From JAAYJM01 sp964499465 (lineage in GTDB: Bacteria; Bacteroidota; Ignavibacteria; Kapaibacteriales; UBA2268), in assembly GCA_964499465.1 (NCBI GenBank), contig CAZCLJ010000178.1, positions 1 through 9,712 of the forward strand: 9,712 bases of DNA, written 5' to 3'. Within the stretch, counting starts at the first letter, position 1; every line of letters begins with the position of its first letter. The position numbers and the translations under genes are program-made. The notes under the pieces are model-generated. The model was given only the letters and a program-made list of their open reading frames with translations. It did no database searches and had not been told where the DNA came from. Positions 1 to 7,800 of the stretch are shown here, piece by piece.

Positions 1-16
1 CCTAATAAACATTTCT

Positions 17-99
17 TGTCATTCCGAAACGAAGTGAGGAATCTCAAGTTCTGTAGTAGCAATGACTTGTGAGATTTCTCACTTCGTTTCGAAATGACA
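17..99. repeat. REP-like inverted repeat with 30-bp arms
   Basis: The left arm (17-46) begins TGTCATTCCGAAACGAAG. It is the reverse complement of the right arm (70-99) at 28 of 30 positions, with a 23-nt spacer between them. The transcript could fold into a long hairpin. There is no open reading frame and no T-run after it, so an ordinary terminator is unlikely. Arms of the TGTCATT...GAAGTGAGAAATCTC type are familiar intergenic repeats in many Bacteroidota-like genomes; that is general knowledge, not tested here. Diverged half copies lie at 197-235, 3366-3394 and probably 9659-9690 in this window, which supports a dispersed family. Confidence 0.8.
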
Positions 100-133
100 C
101 AATATAATAAGTCTTTTAACGAATTACAACACT

Positions 134-166
134 AGAAGTCCTACATATCAGAAATGTAGGACTTCT
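134..166 (+). terminator. Hairpin, probable terminator of a gene left of the window
   Basis: AGAAGTCCTACAT (134-146) pairs perfectly with ATGTAGGACTTCT (154-166) around a 7-nt loop. The sequence then runs TTATTATT, a weak U-tract on the plus strand only. No gene inside the window ends here on the plus strand, so it would serve a gene further left. The stem has the same GTCC-N-ACAT ... ATGT-N-GGAC plan as the strong terminator at 9505-9537. Confidence 0.5.
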
Positions 167-196
167 TTATTATTAAAATACAAATCATATAGGAAT

Positions 197-235
197 AATA
201 ACTTGTTAGATTTCTCGCTGCGATTACCAAAGATA
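197..235. repeat. Diverged half copy of the REP-like repeat
   Basis: This 39-nt stretch matches 61-99 (spacer end plus right arm of the REP-like repeat) at 29 of 39 positions, in the same orientation. The shared core is AGATTTCTC. No partner arm follows, so it looks like a decayed half unit. Confidence 0.45.
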
Positions 236-253
236 TCTTTTCTTTTACCCTAC

Positions 254-335
254 AAACTTTACGAAAGTTAAGAAACTTTCAAAAAGTAAAAAGAACTAAA
301 CACTTTCGTAAAGTTTCTTAACTTTGCGAAAGTTT
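254..335. repeat. Four-dyad inverted-repeat cluster, left copy
   Basis: Four 13-nt units of the form ACTTT-N3-AAAGT start at 256, 275, 302 and 321. The centres are ACG, a degenerate CAA (unit 275-287), CGT and GCG. Each unit is a small dyad. The cluster as a whole is also an inverted repeat: 254-287 matches the reverse complement of 302-335 at 28 of 34 positions, with a 14-nt spacer. On the minus strand it lies about 110 nt past the DUF1858 stop codon, so it may fold at the 3' end of that operon's transcript. It has a matching copy at 3266-3344. Confidence 0.75.
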
Positions 336-341
336 AAAAAA

Positions 342-377
342 TCTAAATTATCTAAACCTTCTAATCTTTCTAAACCT
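342..377. repeat. 9-bp tandem array, left copy (4 units)
   Basis: Four consecutive 9-mers are TCTAAATTA, TCTAAACCT, TCTAATCTT and TCTAAACCT. The same 9-mers occur in reverse orientation at 3203-3256. The array begins 8 nt after the four-dyad cluster and is followed by TTATGTCATCT (377-388), which also recurs inverted beside the other copy. Confidence 0.8.
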
Positions 378-447
378 TATGTCATCTTCATTTAAATAAA
401 GCATTTACTTCATTTTAGGGTTCAGTATGAAAGGCAAAATCGAATTT

Positions 448-663
448 TCAAAACTTTTCTTTAATAATCATATTTATTTCATTAACAAACCTTTCGATGT
501 CTTGTTCGCTGAATCCTTTTTCCTTTGAAGCACTTTCAAGAGTTCCCCAAATTGGCTCTCCACAGCGCATACATCGTATTCCTTCGTCCATCAAATACTT
601 AACTGATTCTGGAACTAATGTTGTTAAGTCTTCTATAGTTATGTCTTTAGTTATTTCTTCCAT
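448..663 (-). CDS. DUF1858 domain small protein
   Basis: A 71-residue protein that fits the DUF1858 family over its whole length. It has an N-terminal acidic/hydrophobic stretch (DITIEDLTTLVPESVKYLMD), a short cysteine pair C31-M-R-C34 after a glycine, then TLESASKEKGFSEQDIERFV and a final helix ending INMIIKEKF. The family is a small helical domain, free-standing or fused to redox and iron-related proteins such as ScdA/RIC-type repair proteins. Its biochemical role is not settled, and the CxxC pair suggests metal or redox chemistry by inference. There is no signal peptide, so it should be cytoplasmic. The ATG overlaps the TAA of the upstream secreted-protein gene by one base (TAATG) and no Shine-Dalgarno site is visible, so translation is probably coupled to the upstream gene. 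Confidence 0.85.
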   Translation of the reverse strand: MEEITKDITIEDLTTLVPESVKYLMDEGIRCMRCGEPIWGTLESASKEKGFSEQDIERFVNEINMIIKEKF

Positions 664-3095
664 TATTTTACTATTATAAATTTACCAAATAAATTTAATT
701 TTTCATTTTGAATAGTATAGAAGTAATTCCCAGATGAATATTGGTTGAAATTAAGCAATAATCGCTGTTTGCCAGAATCGTTAGGAATGTAATCGAATTT
801 TTCAACTATTTTACCAAATTCATCAAGAACTTTTATTTTGCAATTGCTTGAATTTTCTATATAAAAATAAAGAATTGAAGAATTTTCTGCTGGATTTGGT
901 GAAAGATAATGTGCTGCTTCTGCTTTTTTGGAATCAACTGAACTAACATCAAAAAGAGGAAACATTATTTCATATTCTGCAAAATCAGTATTTCCCTGCC
1001 AATATTTTAGATTGCATAAAGAAGATTCAAAGAAAGTATATCCAACTTTTCCATTATGCTCTGCTCTTAAAATAATAGTAGCATTAGACCAACCGTAGGT
1101 ATGTTTTATATGATACTCTTTACTAAAAGGCATAGCTCCGACACTAATTATTCCATTTTCATCGCTTATGTAGATAGTATCGGGCTGATTATCGAAATAT
1201 TTTCCATACCAAATGCCGTGTTGCGGTTCTGCCTGATAAATCCGAATTTCCGCATTATCTAAAATATTCCCAAGAGAATCTTTGATAATCAAGGAGTTTT
1301 GTTCTGGTAAGTCATTTATAAAAGCGCCAAGGTTTCCCGGAGCATTATAATTACCGTAAATAGCCCTTTGATGCTCTATTAGATTCAATGCAATAGCGCT
1401 GTATTCATCAACAAAAGTAAATGAAGTATTCATAAGCCCTTTAATAGGAGTGTAATGAACGGCATCCCATGCAAGAAATGGCATAAATTTAGTCCCAACA
1501 ATAAGTTCATCGTTTTCTTTTATAGAAACAGTAGAGCCATTTCCGTCATCGTGGACATTAAAGCCATAAACATCAATTAAATAACGTGCATGCCCGAGTT
1601 CGTGAAGCAATGAACCCTCAAAATAAAAAGGATTTTCCATACTCACATTATATAAATCGCCGTAGTACTCAGAAATATTTAAACTTGCAGGAAAGCCCCA
1701 AATCAAATCTACTGTTTTATCAAAAAGGTTTGGAGTATTGGTAGAAGTTCCACCTGCAAGAGGCAATGCACTATCCGGAACAATCATAATATTATCCAAG
1801 CGTAACCTGTCTAAAACTCCATTAGGGGTATAGCTATATATTGCATTTTCGAACATCTCATTCCAAAGATTCAGATGCCTTTTAGCCCAATCTTCCCAGC
1901 AATTTGAACCGGAATTAAGCAAATGTTGATTTTCTCTAAAATAATTATAAACAGATTCTTCAACGTAAAATCCAACAGAAAGAGCATCGCTATATATTTC
2001 GATTTGGTTGTTTGCTTTCTCTTCTTCTTCAATAGTGTTTTCAGCATCAAGCACAAATTTAATTTTTTGTCTTTGCCCTGTCCAAATATCTTGAAGCAAA
2101 ACTTCGGCAGTAGAGAAAGCGGGTATATCAATTGTTCCGGTTGAAAGAAGTTCATTATTAAGAAACCAGCGGTAAGGCACGTTAAACCTGTCATTTTTTG
2201 AAAAGTTTTTGACTAAAGCGAGCCATTCTATTTCCTGACCAATAGAGGGCCAGCCATCAATTTTTGGGTTTTCACTTCCCCAGATGTAACTCATTGTAGG
2301 CAATCTTTTTATATACTGAACAGTTAAATCGCCGGGGTCAGAACTGCGTTTCCCTTCTTTAACCATTACCTTGCAGGTATCACTAAATCCGCTAAAATTG
2401 ACTATAATTTCAGTTTCTCCGGGAGCAACTCCAACAACCAGATTATTTGGTAGTATCCGAGCAATTTCTGTGTTATTACTTAATCTGTTTGCTTCATCTA
2501 TACTCATTTGAAAAATGCCAATATTCGTTGTAATTAATAGTTTAATCGTTTTCTGCCATGTAGGATAAATTTCAATTTCACTTGGACTTAATTCAATATC
2601 AAGAATTTCAAAATTTGAGAATATTTCCCATTCGTTAATATTAACATCTCCGGAATCGGCTTTCATAGTTAATCTGCATGCATAGTAATTCCGAGCTTCA
2701 AATTCAATAGAATCCCATTGGATTTGATTAATGGTTCTTTTATCCGCTGCTTTTAAATAATCTCCCTGCTGATAATTTAGTTCAAACATTGAGCCGGCTG
2801 CTTCGAATGTCCAGTTTGCATTAATACTTTTTGTGAAAAGTTTAGATTTAACAAGAGGGGTTGCATTATAAAATTCCAAAGTTATTGCTAATGAATCGCC
2901 TCGCTTAAACGCTGCGTAAGTATTCGGATTGCCATCGAAAATATTATTGAGCAATCCATAATCAAAATCAGATGTTACAGTAATTTCAATTTTTCCTGTT
3001 GCAATTCCGGTAATTATATCAACTTTTTCAAAAGCTGCAAAAGCATTATTTGAAATTAATATCAATAGTGTTATTAAATAAAAAAATATTTTCAT
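663..3095 (-). CDS. T9SS-secreted multidomain protein with HExxH peptidase-like motif
   Basis: An 810-residue exported protein, numbered from the ATG at 3095. Residues 1-20 are a signal peptide (lysine, long hydrophobic core, NNAFA). Residues 25-160 look like a discoidin or galactose-binding-type beta domain. Residues 165-245 resemble a BIG2-type Ig fold (VAPGETEIIVNFSGFS). Residues 280-367 resemble a CARDB domain. Residues 373-585 carry HELGH (498-502), a zinc-peptidase HExxH motif, with Asp508 at the usual third-ligand spacing. Residues 730-810 are a T9SS C-terminal sorting domain starting LSPNPAENSSILYFY and ending GKFIIVK. It should cross the outer membrane by T9SS and be released or surface-anchored. 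Substrate and actual proteolysis are unknown; it could be a non-catalytic adhesin. The frame is open to a TTG at 3110, but the ATG at 3095 has a good ribosome site (AAAGGA) and starts the signal peptide normally. A TATAAT lies at 3125-3120, without a clear -35 box. Confidence 0.85.
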   Translation of the reverse strand: MKIFFYLITLLILISNNAFAAFEKVDIITGIATGKIEITVTSDFDYGLLNNIFDGNPNTYAAFKRGDSLAITLEFYNATPLVKSKLFTKSINANWTFEAAGSMFELNYQQGDYLKAADKRTINQIQWDSIEFEARNYYACRLTMKADSGDVNINEWEIFSNFEILDIELSPSEIEIYPTWQKTIKLLITTNIGIFQMSIDEANRLSNNTEIARILPNNLVVGVAPGETEIIVNFSGFSDTCKVMVKEGKRSSDPGDLTVQYIKRLPTMSYIWGSENPKIDGWPSIGQEIEWLALVKNFSKNDRFNVPYRWFLNNELLSTGTIDIPAFSTAEVLLQDIWTGQRQKIKFVLDAENTIEEEEKANNQIEIYSDALSVGFYVEESVYNYFRENQHLLNSGSNCWEDWAKRHLNLWNEMFENAIYSYTPNGVLDRLRLDNIMIVPDSALPLAGGTSTNTPNLFDKTVDLIWGFPASLNISEYYGDLYNVSMENPFYFEGSLLHELGHARYLIDVYGFNVHDDGNGSTVSIKENDELIVGTKFMPFLAWDAVHYTPIKGLMNTSFTFVDEYSAIALNLIEHQRAIYGNYNAPGNLGAFINDLPEQNSLIIKDSLGNILDNAEIRIYQAEPQHGIWYGKYFDNQPDTIYISDENGIISVGAMPFSKEYHIKHTYGWSNATIILRAEHNGKVGYTFFESSLCNLKYWQGNTDFAEYEIMFPLFDVSSVDSKKAEAAHYLSPNPAENSSILYFYIENSSNCKIKVLDEFGKIVEKFDYIPNDSGKQRLLLNFNQYSSGNYFYTIQNEKLNLFGKFIIVK

Positions 3096-3100
3096 TATTA

Positions 3101-3106
3101 TCCTTT
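3101..3106 (-). promoter_or_regulatory. Ribosome binding site that sets the start of the secreted protein
   Basis: Read on the minus strand, AAAGGA is followed by the 5-nt spacer TAATA and then ATG at 3095. This favours the ATG over the in-frame TTG at 3110, which itself lies upstream of this site. Confidence 0.6.
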
Positions 3107-3202
3107 TCAATTATATATCATTATAAAAATAAAGAATTTTTTTTAAATATGGAAATGAATATTTGAATAAAATAGGTTTATAACAATTATATAGATGAGA
3201 TA

Positions 3203-3256
3203 AGGTTTAGAAAGATTAGAAAGATTAGAAAGATTAGAAGGTTTAGAAAGTTTAGA
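3203..3256. repeat. 9-bp tandem array, right copy (6 units)
   Basis: Six consecutive 9-mers are AGGTTTAGA, then AAGATTAGA three times, AGGTTTAGA and AAGTTTAGA. They are reverse complements of the 9-mers at 342-377. The outer flank AGATGAGATAA (3193-3203) mirrors TTATGTCATCT at 377-388 with one mismatch. It lies upstream of the secreted-protein gene, beyond the likely promoter interval. Confidence 0.85.
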
Positions 3257-3263
3257 TTATTTT

Positions 3264-3347
3264 GAACTTTCGCAAAGCTCGAAGAAACTTTACGAAAGTA
3301 TTGAATCTAATTACTTTGCGAAAGTTTCCCAACTTTCGTAAAGTTTT
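3264..3347. repeat. Four-dyad inverted-repeat cluster, right copy
   Basis: Four 13-nt ACTTT-N3-AAAGT units start at 3266 (centre CGC, last base C), 3287 (ACG), 3313 (GCG) and 3332 (CGT). Start-to-start spacings are 21, 26 and 19 nt, against 19, 27 and 19 nt in the left copy. It starts 9 nt after the 9-bp array, so order and spacing mirror those at 254-377. The transcript could fold into several alternative hairpins. Confidence 0.75.
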
Positions 3348-3365
3348 GGTTGTAAAAAGTAGCTA

Positions 3366-3394
3366 TGTCATTGGTAACGAAGTGAAGAATAACG
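3366..3394. repeat. Half copy of the REP-like repeat
   Basis: TGTCATTGGTAACGAAGTGA followed by AGAAT aligns with the left arm at 17-46, with one deleted base and several substitutions near the middle and end. No partner arm is present. Confidence 0.5.
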
Positions 3395-3562
3395 GTGCTA
3401 ATTTATCTCATATCATTTTAAATCAAGCATTTGCATAAATAGAGAATCTGAATTACTCACTAAAAATAAATAATATTTCTGTGATTTAGCATTATTGTTA
3501 AAAAGATGTTTTAAATAATATGATTATTAATATATTTTTTATTAATTTAGTTTACTGCGTTT

Positions 3563-3608
3563 TAATTATTAATTATTAATTATTAATTATTAATTATTAA
3601 TTATTAAT
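3563..3608. repeat. 7-bp tandem array (TAATTAT)6
   Basis: Six perfect copies of TAATTAT are followed by TAAT. The period is exactly seven. It lies 31 bp before the heptamer-based 21-bp array and about 180 bp upstream of mtnA. It carries no coding potential. Confidence 0.9.
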
Positions 3609-3639
3609 GAAAATAAGCAAAAAATTATCATAAATAACC

Positions 3640-3780
3640 GATAGCTGATAGCTAACAGCCGATTGCCGACAGCTAACAGCCGATTGCCGACAGCTAACAG
3701 CCGATTGCCGACAGCTAACAGCTGATTGCCGACAGCTAACAGCTGATTGCCGACAGCTAACAGCTGATTGCCGACAGCTA
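3640..3780. repeat. 21-bp tandem array built of three heptamers, next to the mtnA start
   Basis: Five full 21-nt units (3661-3765) are followed by a 15-nt partial unit (3766-3780) and preceded by a divergent unit (3640-3660). Each unit consists of the heptamers GATTGCC, GACAGCT and AACAGCY. The divergent unit is GATAGCT, GATAGCT and AACAGCC, which shows the ancestral 7-bp period. The first two full units end in AGCC and the next three in AGCT. In the AGCT units, CAGCT-AAC-AGCTG can form a 5-bp hairpin (3712-3724, 3733-3745, 3754-3766). The array stops 8 nt before the mtnA ATG. It has no unique spacers, so it is not a CRISPR. Confidence 0.9.
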
Positions 3781-3788
3781 AAAAAACT

Positions 3789-4898
3789 ATGAAAATTAAC
3801 GGAAAACATTACAGAACAATCTGGGAATCTGAAGAAGATGAATCTATTGAAGTCATTGACCAAAGATTGCTGCCACATATTTTTAAAGTTGTAAAACTAA
3901 ATACAACAGAAGATTTTTGCTATGCTATAAAAGATATGCTTGTTCGCGGTGCCCCTTTAATCGGAGCAGCAGCGGCTTACGGTATGTATATAGCAACTTT
4001 GGAAGCAAAAAGCAAAACTGATTTTAATAAGCACCTGTTAGAAGCAGCACAAAAACTGAAAGCAACAAGACCCACTGCTGTGAATTTAGCTTGGGCTGTG
4101 GATTATCAGCTTTCTTCTTTGTTTAATATTAGCTCGAACGGACAAAAGATTGAAACTGCAAAAGAAATTGCCCGTAAAATAGCTGATGATGATGTAAAGT
4201 ATTGCAAAGCGATTGGTGAATTTGGCTGCATAATTATTGAAGAAATTTCACAAAGGAAAAAAGGGGAAACGGTAAATATATTAACTCACTGCAATGCCGG
4301 CTGGCTTGCAACAGTTGATTGGGGAACGGCTTTAGCTCCGATTTACACAGCACACAGAAAAGGAATAAAGCTGCATATTTGGGTGGACGAAACCCGCCCG
4401 CGTAATCAAGGTGCAAAATTAACTGCTTTTGAACTTTTCAATGAAAATGTTCCAAATACGTTAATAGTAGATAATGCTGGCGGAATTTTAATGCAAAAGG
4501 GCTTGGTAGATTTGGTTTTAGTTGGTAGCGACAGGACTACTTCAACTGGCGATGTTGCGAACAAAATTGGCACTTATTTAAAAGCACTCGCTGCATTCGA
4601 CAACCATATCCCATTTTATGCCTGTCTGCCATCATCGACTTTCGATTGGAAAATTAAAGATGGCGTTTCAGATATTCCAATTGAAGAACGGAACAGCGAT
4701 GAAGTAAAATATGTTGACGGGAAAACTGAAAATGGAATAGAAATTGTGTTGATTACTCTTGAAGAAACGAAAGCTGCAAATTATGCTTTCGATGTAACTC
4801 CTGCACGCCTTGTAACTGGCTTAATCACCGAAAGAGGTGTGTGCGATGCAAATGAAAAATCAATTTTAAAATTATTTCCGGAAAAGAAGTATGAATGA
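3789..4898 (+). CDS. mtnA: S-methyl-5-thioribose-1-phosphate isomerase
   Basis: A 369-residue cytoplasmic enzyme of the eIF2B-like isomerase family. It converts methylthioribose-1-phosphate to methylthioribulose-1-phosphate in methionine salvage. Visible family marks are the N-terminal NGKHYRTIWE and IDQRLLPH, the phosphate-site segment VRGAPLIGAAAAYG (52-65), RPTAVNLAWAVD (94-105), THCNAG with catalytic Cys168, ETRPRNQGAKLTAFEL (201-216), GSDRTTSTGDVANKIGTY with catalytic Asp248, and FDVTPARLVTGLITERGV near the end. The length is normal. The usual GADR reads GSDR here, a mild change. The frame is open to a TTG at 3768 inside the repeat array, but the family begins at MKxNGKHYRT, so the ATG at 3789 is chosen. 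No Shine-Dalgarno site is visible, since the 21-bp repeat ends 8 nt upstream. Its stop overlaps the next gene by 8 nt, indicating one operon. A related sugar-phosphate substrate such as 5-deoxyribose-1-phosphate is possible. Confidence 0.95.
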   Translation: MKINGKHYRTIWESEEDESIEVIDQRLLPHIFKVVKLNTTEDFCYAIKDMLVRGAPLIGAAAAYGMYIATLEAKSKTDFNKHLLEAAQKLKATRPTAVNLAWAVDYQLSSLFNISSNGQKIETAKEIARKIADDDVKYCKAIGEFGCIIIEEISQRKKGETVNILTHCNAGWLATVDWGTALAPIYTAHRKGIKLHIWVDETRPRNQGAKLTAFELFNENVPNTLIVDNAGGILMQKGLVDLVLVGSDRTTSTGDVANKIGTYLKALAAFDNHIPFYACLPSSTFDWKIKDGVSDIPIEERNSDEVKYVDGKTENGIEIVLITLEETKAANYAFDVTPARLVTGLITERGVCDANEKSILKLFPEKKYE

Positions 4899-7800
4899 AG
4901 AATTAAAACTTGCTGAATATCTCTCTCTTTTTGAAGATAACGATTTCGATTGCGATACCGAGTTAACTTTGAACATATTAGATGCTGTGAAAGAAGAAAT
5001 AAGCACTGGCAAAGATACGGAACTGCTGAAAAAGTTCCTTGATGCAAGTGCTACTCATAGTTTTATATCATCTTTAGGAACAGAAGAAAACCGATTGAAT
5101 TGGGTTGAACTTGCTTTTAAGGCAATTCAGCTTTCGGGCTATAATTTGCTTGATATGTTCGAAAACAGAGTGAATCTTTATCCAATGAAAATTTATTTTC
5201 AGGATTTTTCAAATGAACCTACGCTTAAATGGACTTTTCAACAAGTTTTTTTTCATATTCGGGAAATTGCAGCCACTTTTTGGAAAACCTATCCGGATAC
5301 CGAACCAAGAGTTGCAATTTTTTCGGAAAACTGCTTCGAAGCTGCTTGTTCCGATATTGCCAGCCTTTGCTATGATATTCCTGTTACTCCAATCAATACT
5401 CAGTTTAACGAGGAAATTCTTAAATATATCATAGAAAAGCATAAAATCAACATAATGGTAACTGATACTGAATTGCGGTTAGATAAAATTTTAAAATTGA
5501 AGCATAAACACAATTTGCCTTTCAAGATATATTTCATTGGCAATAATGCTAATATAAATGAAAAATATCCAGTCAATTACCTCGGTGAATACTGCAAAAG
5601 ACTTAGTGGCAGCGATATTACAGATATACTAAACCAAAGGGAACGAAGAACAATCAAGCAGGTGGCAACTATTATGTTTACCTCCGGCAGCACTGGAATG
5701 CCAAAAGGAGTATCTTTTTCGATGTATAATATAATTGCAAAGCGGTTTGCACGTGCTGCTGCATTGCCAGAAGTAGGTGAAAACGAAGTTCTGCTTTGCT
5801 ATCTTCCACTTTTCCATACTTTCGGACGCTACTTGGAAATGCTCGGTATGCTCTTCTGGTCAGGGACATATACTTTTTGCGGAAATCCATCGGCAGATAC
5901 CGTTTTAAAATTCTTTCCTATTGTCAATCCTACTGGTTTTATCAGTATTCCGCTTCGCTGGGCTCAGATTTACGAAAGAATAATCGAAGAAGAAGATAAA
6001 GTAAAAATCGCAGAACATAAAGAAACGGCTTACAAACAAATCACTGGACGCAGTCTTCGCTGGGGGCTTTCTGCAGCTGGCTATCTCAGTCCGGATATAT
6101 TCAAATTTTTTCAGGAAAGAGGGATTCAGCTTTGTAGTGGTTTCGGTATGACGGAAGCTACTGGCGGAATTACGCTCACTCCCATCGGTAAATATGTTGA
6201 AAATTCTGTTGGGAAACCGCTTCCGGGTATTAATATATTCCTCGACCCGAAAGGCGAACTAATTATTTCAGGTCACTACGTTGCTCATTACGATAACGAA
6301 TTCAATTTCGATTCTGAAATAAAATTTCCTGATGAAGAAGAGTATTTGTTCAAAACTGGCGATGTATTTAAGTTGCTTGATGATGGTCATTACGAAATAA
6401 TTGACAGAGTTAAAGATATTTATAAAAACAATAAGGGGCAAACTGTTTCACCACGCCTTGTTGAACAAAACTTTGAAGGGGTTGCCGGCGTTAAAAGAAC
6501 TTTCCTTGTTGGCGATGGGAAGCCATATAATGTGCTTTTTATTGTTCCGGACGATGAAGAGCCGATTTTAAAGCTTTACAAAAACAGAGAAGAGCAACGC
6601 CAGTATTTCAGACAAATAATAGAAGTTTGCAATAGCTCGCTTGCTCAATATGACAGAATTATCAATTTCGAGATTTTAGACCGGGATTTCTCCGCCCAGT
6701 TAGAAGAAATTACTGCTAAAAATACTTTTAACAGAAAAAATATTGTAAAGAACTTTTCTGATTTAATTGATGATTTATATAAAAGCAACACAATTGAGTT
6801 AAAAATTGACGATATAAAAATAAAAATTCCAAGATGGTTTTTCAGGGATATTGGTATTTTGGAAGATGACATTATTACTGATGAAAGTGGACTGTTAAAC
6901 CGTTCTAATGCAGTTCATTTGACTATTAAAAAGAATGATAATTTAATCAGAATCGGGGATTTATTTTATTCGTTAAATTCAAATGTAATCGAACTGGGAA
7001 CGATTGTTCGGCAGCCATCTCTTTGGTGTGGAAACAATGAACTGCTTTCTTTTTACCCCTGCAAAGAGGGCTGGGATACTCCAGCTAATACTATTTCAAA
7101 TGATATTCATTTTTGTTTTGAAAATACTAAAAATGATGTTAAGTTTATTTCTCATATAAAAGATGCATCACTAGCAAAAATACACAAAAATTTTGTTATA
7201 CTCAATTCTTTGGAAAACGATGGAACAATCAAAGCTGTTAATGAATTATCGACCTTTTTGACAGACAAACCAAAAAAAATCCAGGATTTGGTTCGCAGAA
7301 GATTATTTGCACTTTGCGACCATCCTGAAGAAGCGGTTAGGTGCTTGGCTTATCGGATATTAATTTTAGATGAGCCGGACGAAAGCTATAACTACTTGTT
7401 TGCTTGGTTCGTTAGCTCTGGAAAATCATTTTTAAACAGCGATTCAATAGAATTTCTTACATTTTCTCATTTTGAAAAGCGCCGGCTCGAAGCATTAAGA
7501 AAGCGACTTTATTATTACAGAACAAATTTTAAGCAAGGTTCAAACGAACTAACTCGCCAACAAATTGAAAATATTTTTGAATTGCTTGTTAATTTCGTTT
7601 CCATTCACCCTGAGTATTACAATTCTGTTCGCTCTGAACTTTGTTCCTGGGTTTTGCTCAAAGAAGACAAGTTCTATTCAGATATTGCAAGTATGTTTTT
7701 CGATAAACTTTACCTTGAATACGAAAACAGTTTATTGAGCCGAACACCAATTTTCAATGAGGAAGAATTGGACAGCAAACTCGTTTTTGATGATAATTTA

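Noticed and set aside
1871..2194. Open frames on both strands inside the secreted-protein gene
   Set aside because: They are low-complexity, AT-rich shadows of the real frame, with no family features.
3096..3110. TTG start for the secreted protein
   Set aside because: The AAAGGA ribosome site lies between this TTG and the ATG at 3095, and the signal peptide is normal from the ATG.
3395..3562. Promoter for mtnA, for example TAGTTTAC at 3548-3555 as a Bacteroidota -7 element
   Set aside because: The match to TAnnTTTG is imperfect and no -33 element is clear. AT-rich DNA gives such matches by chance.
3640..3780. CRISPR-like regular array
   Set aside because: The units are contiguous with no unique spacers, only 21 bp long, and show internal heptamer structure, so it is a tandem repeat. 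No cas genes are present.
3768..3788. TTG start for mtnA inside the repeat array
   Set aside because: It would add seven residues encoded by the repeat. Family members begin at the MKxNGKHYRT position, matching the ATG at 3789.
3597..3878. Minus-strand open frame of 93 codons with a repeated SCRQSAV peptide
   Set aside because: It is the 21-bp array read on the other strand (21 is divisible by 3, so it stays open) and it runs into the well-supported mtnA gene.
4781..5047. Minus-strand open frame across the mtnA/fusion gene junction
   Set aside because: It is antisense to two strong coding frames and has no recognisable domain.
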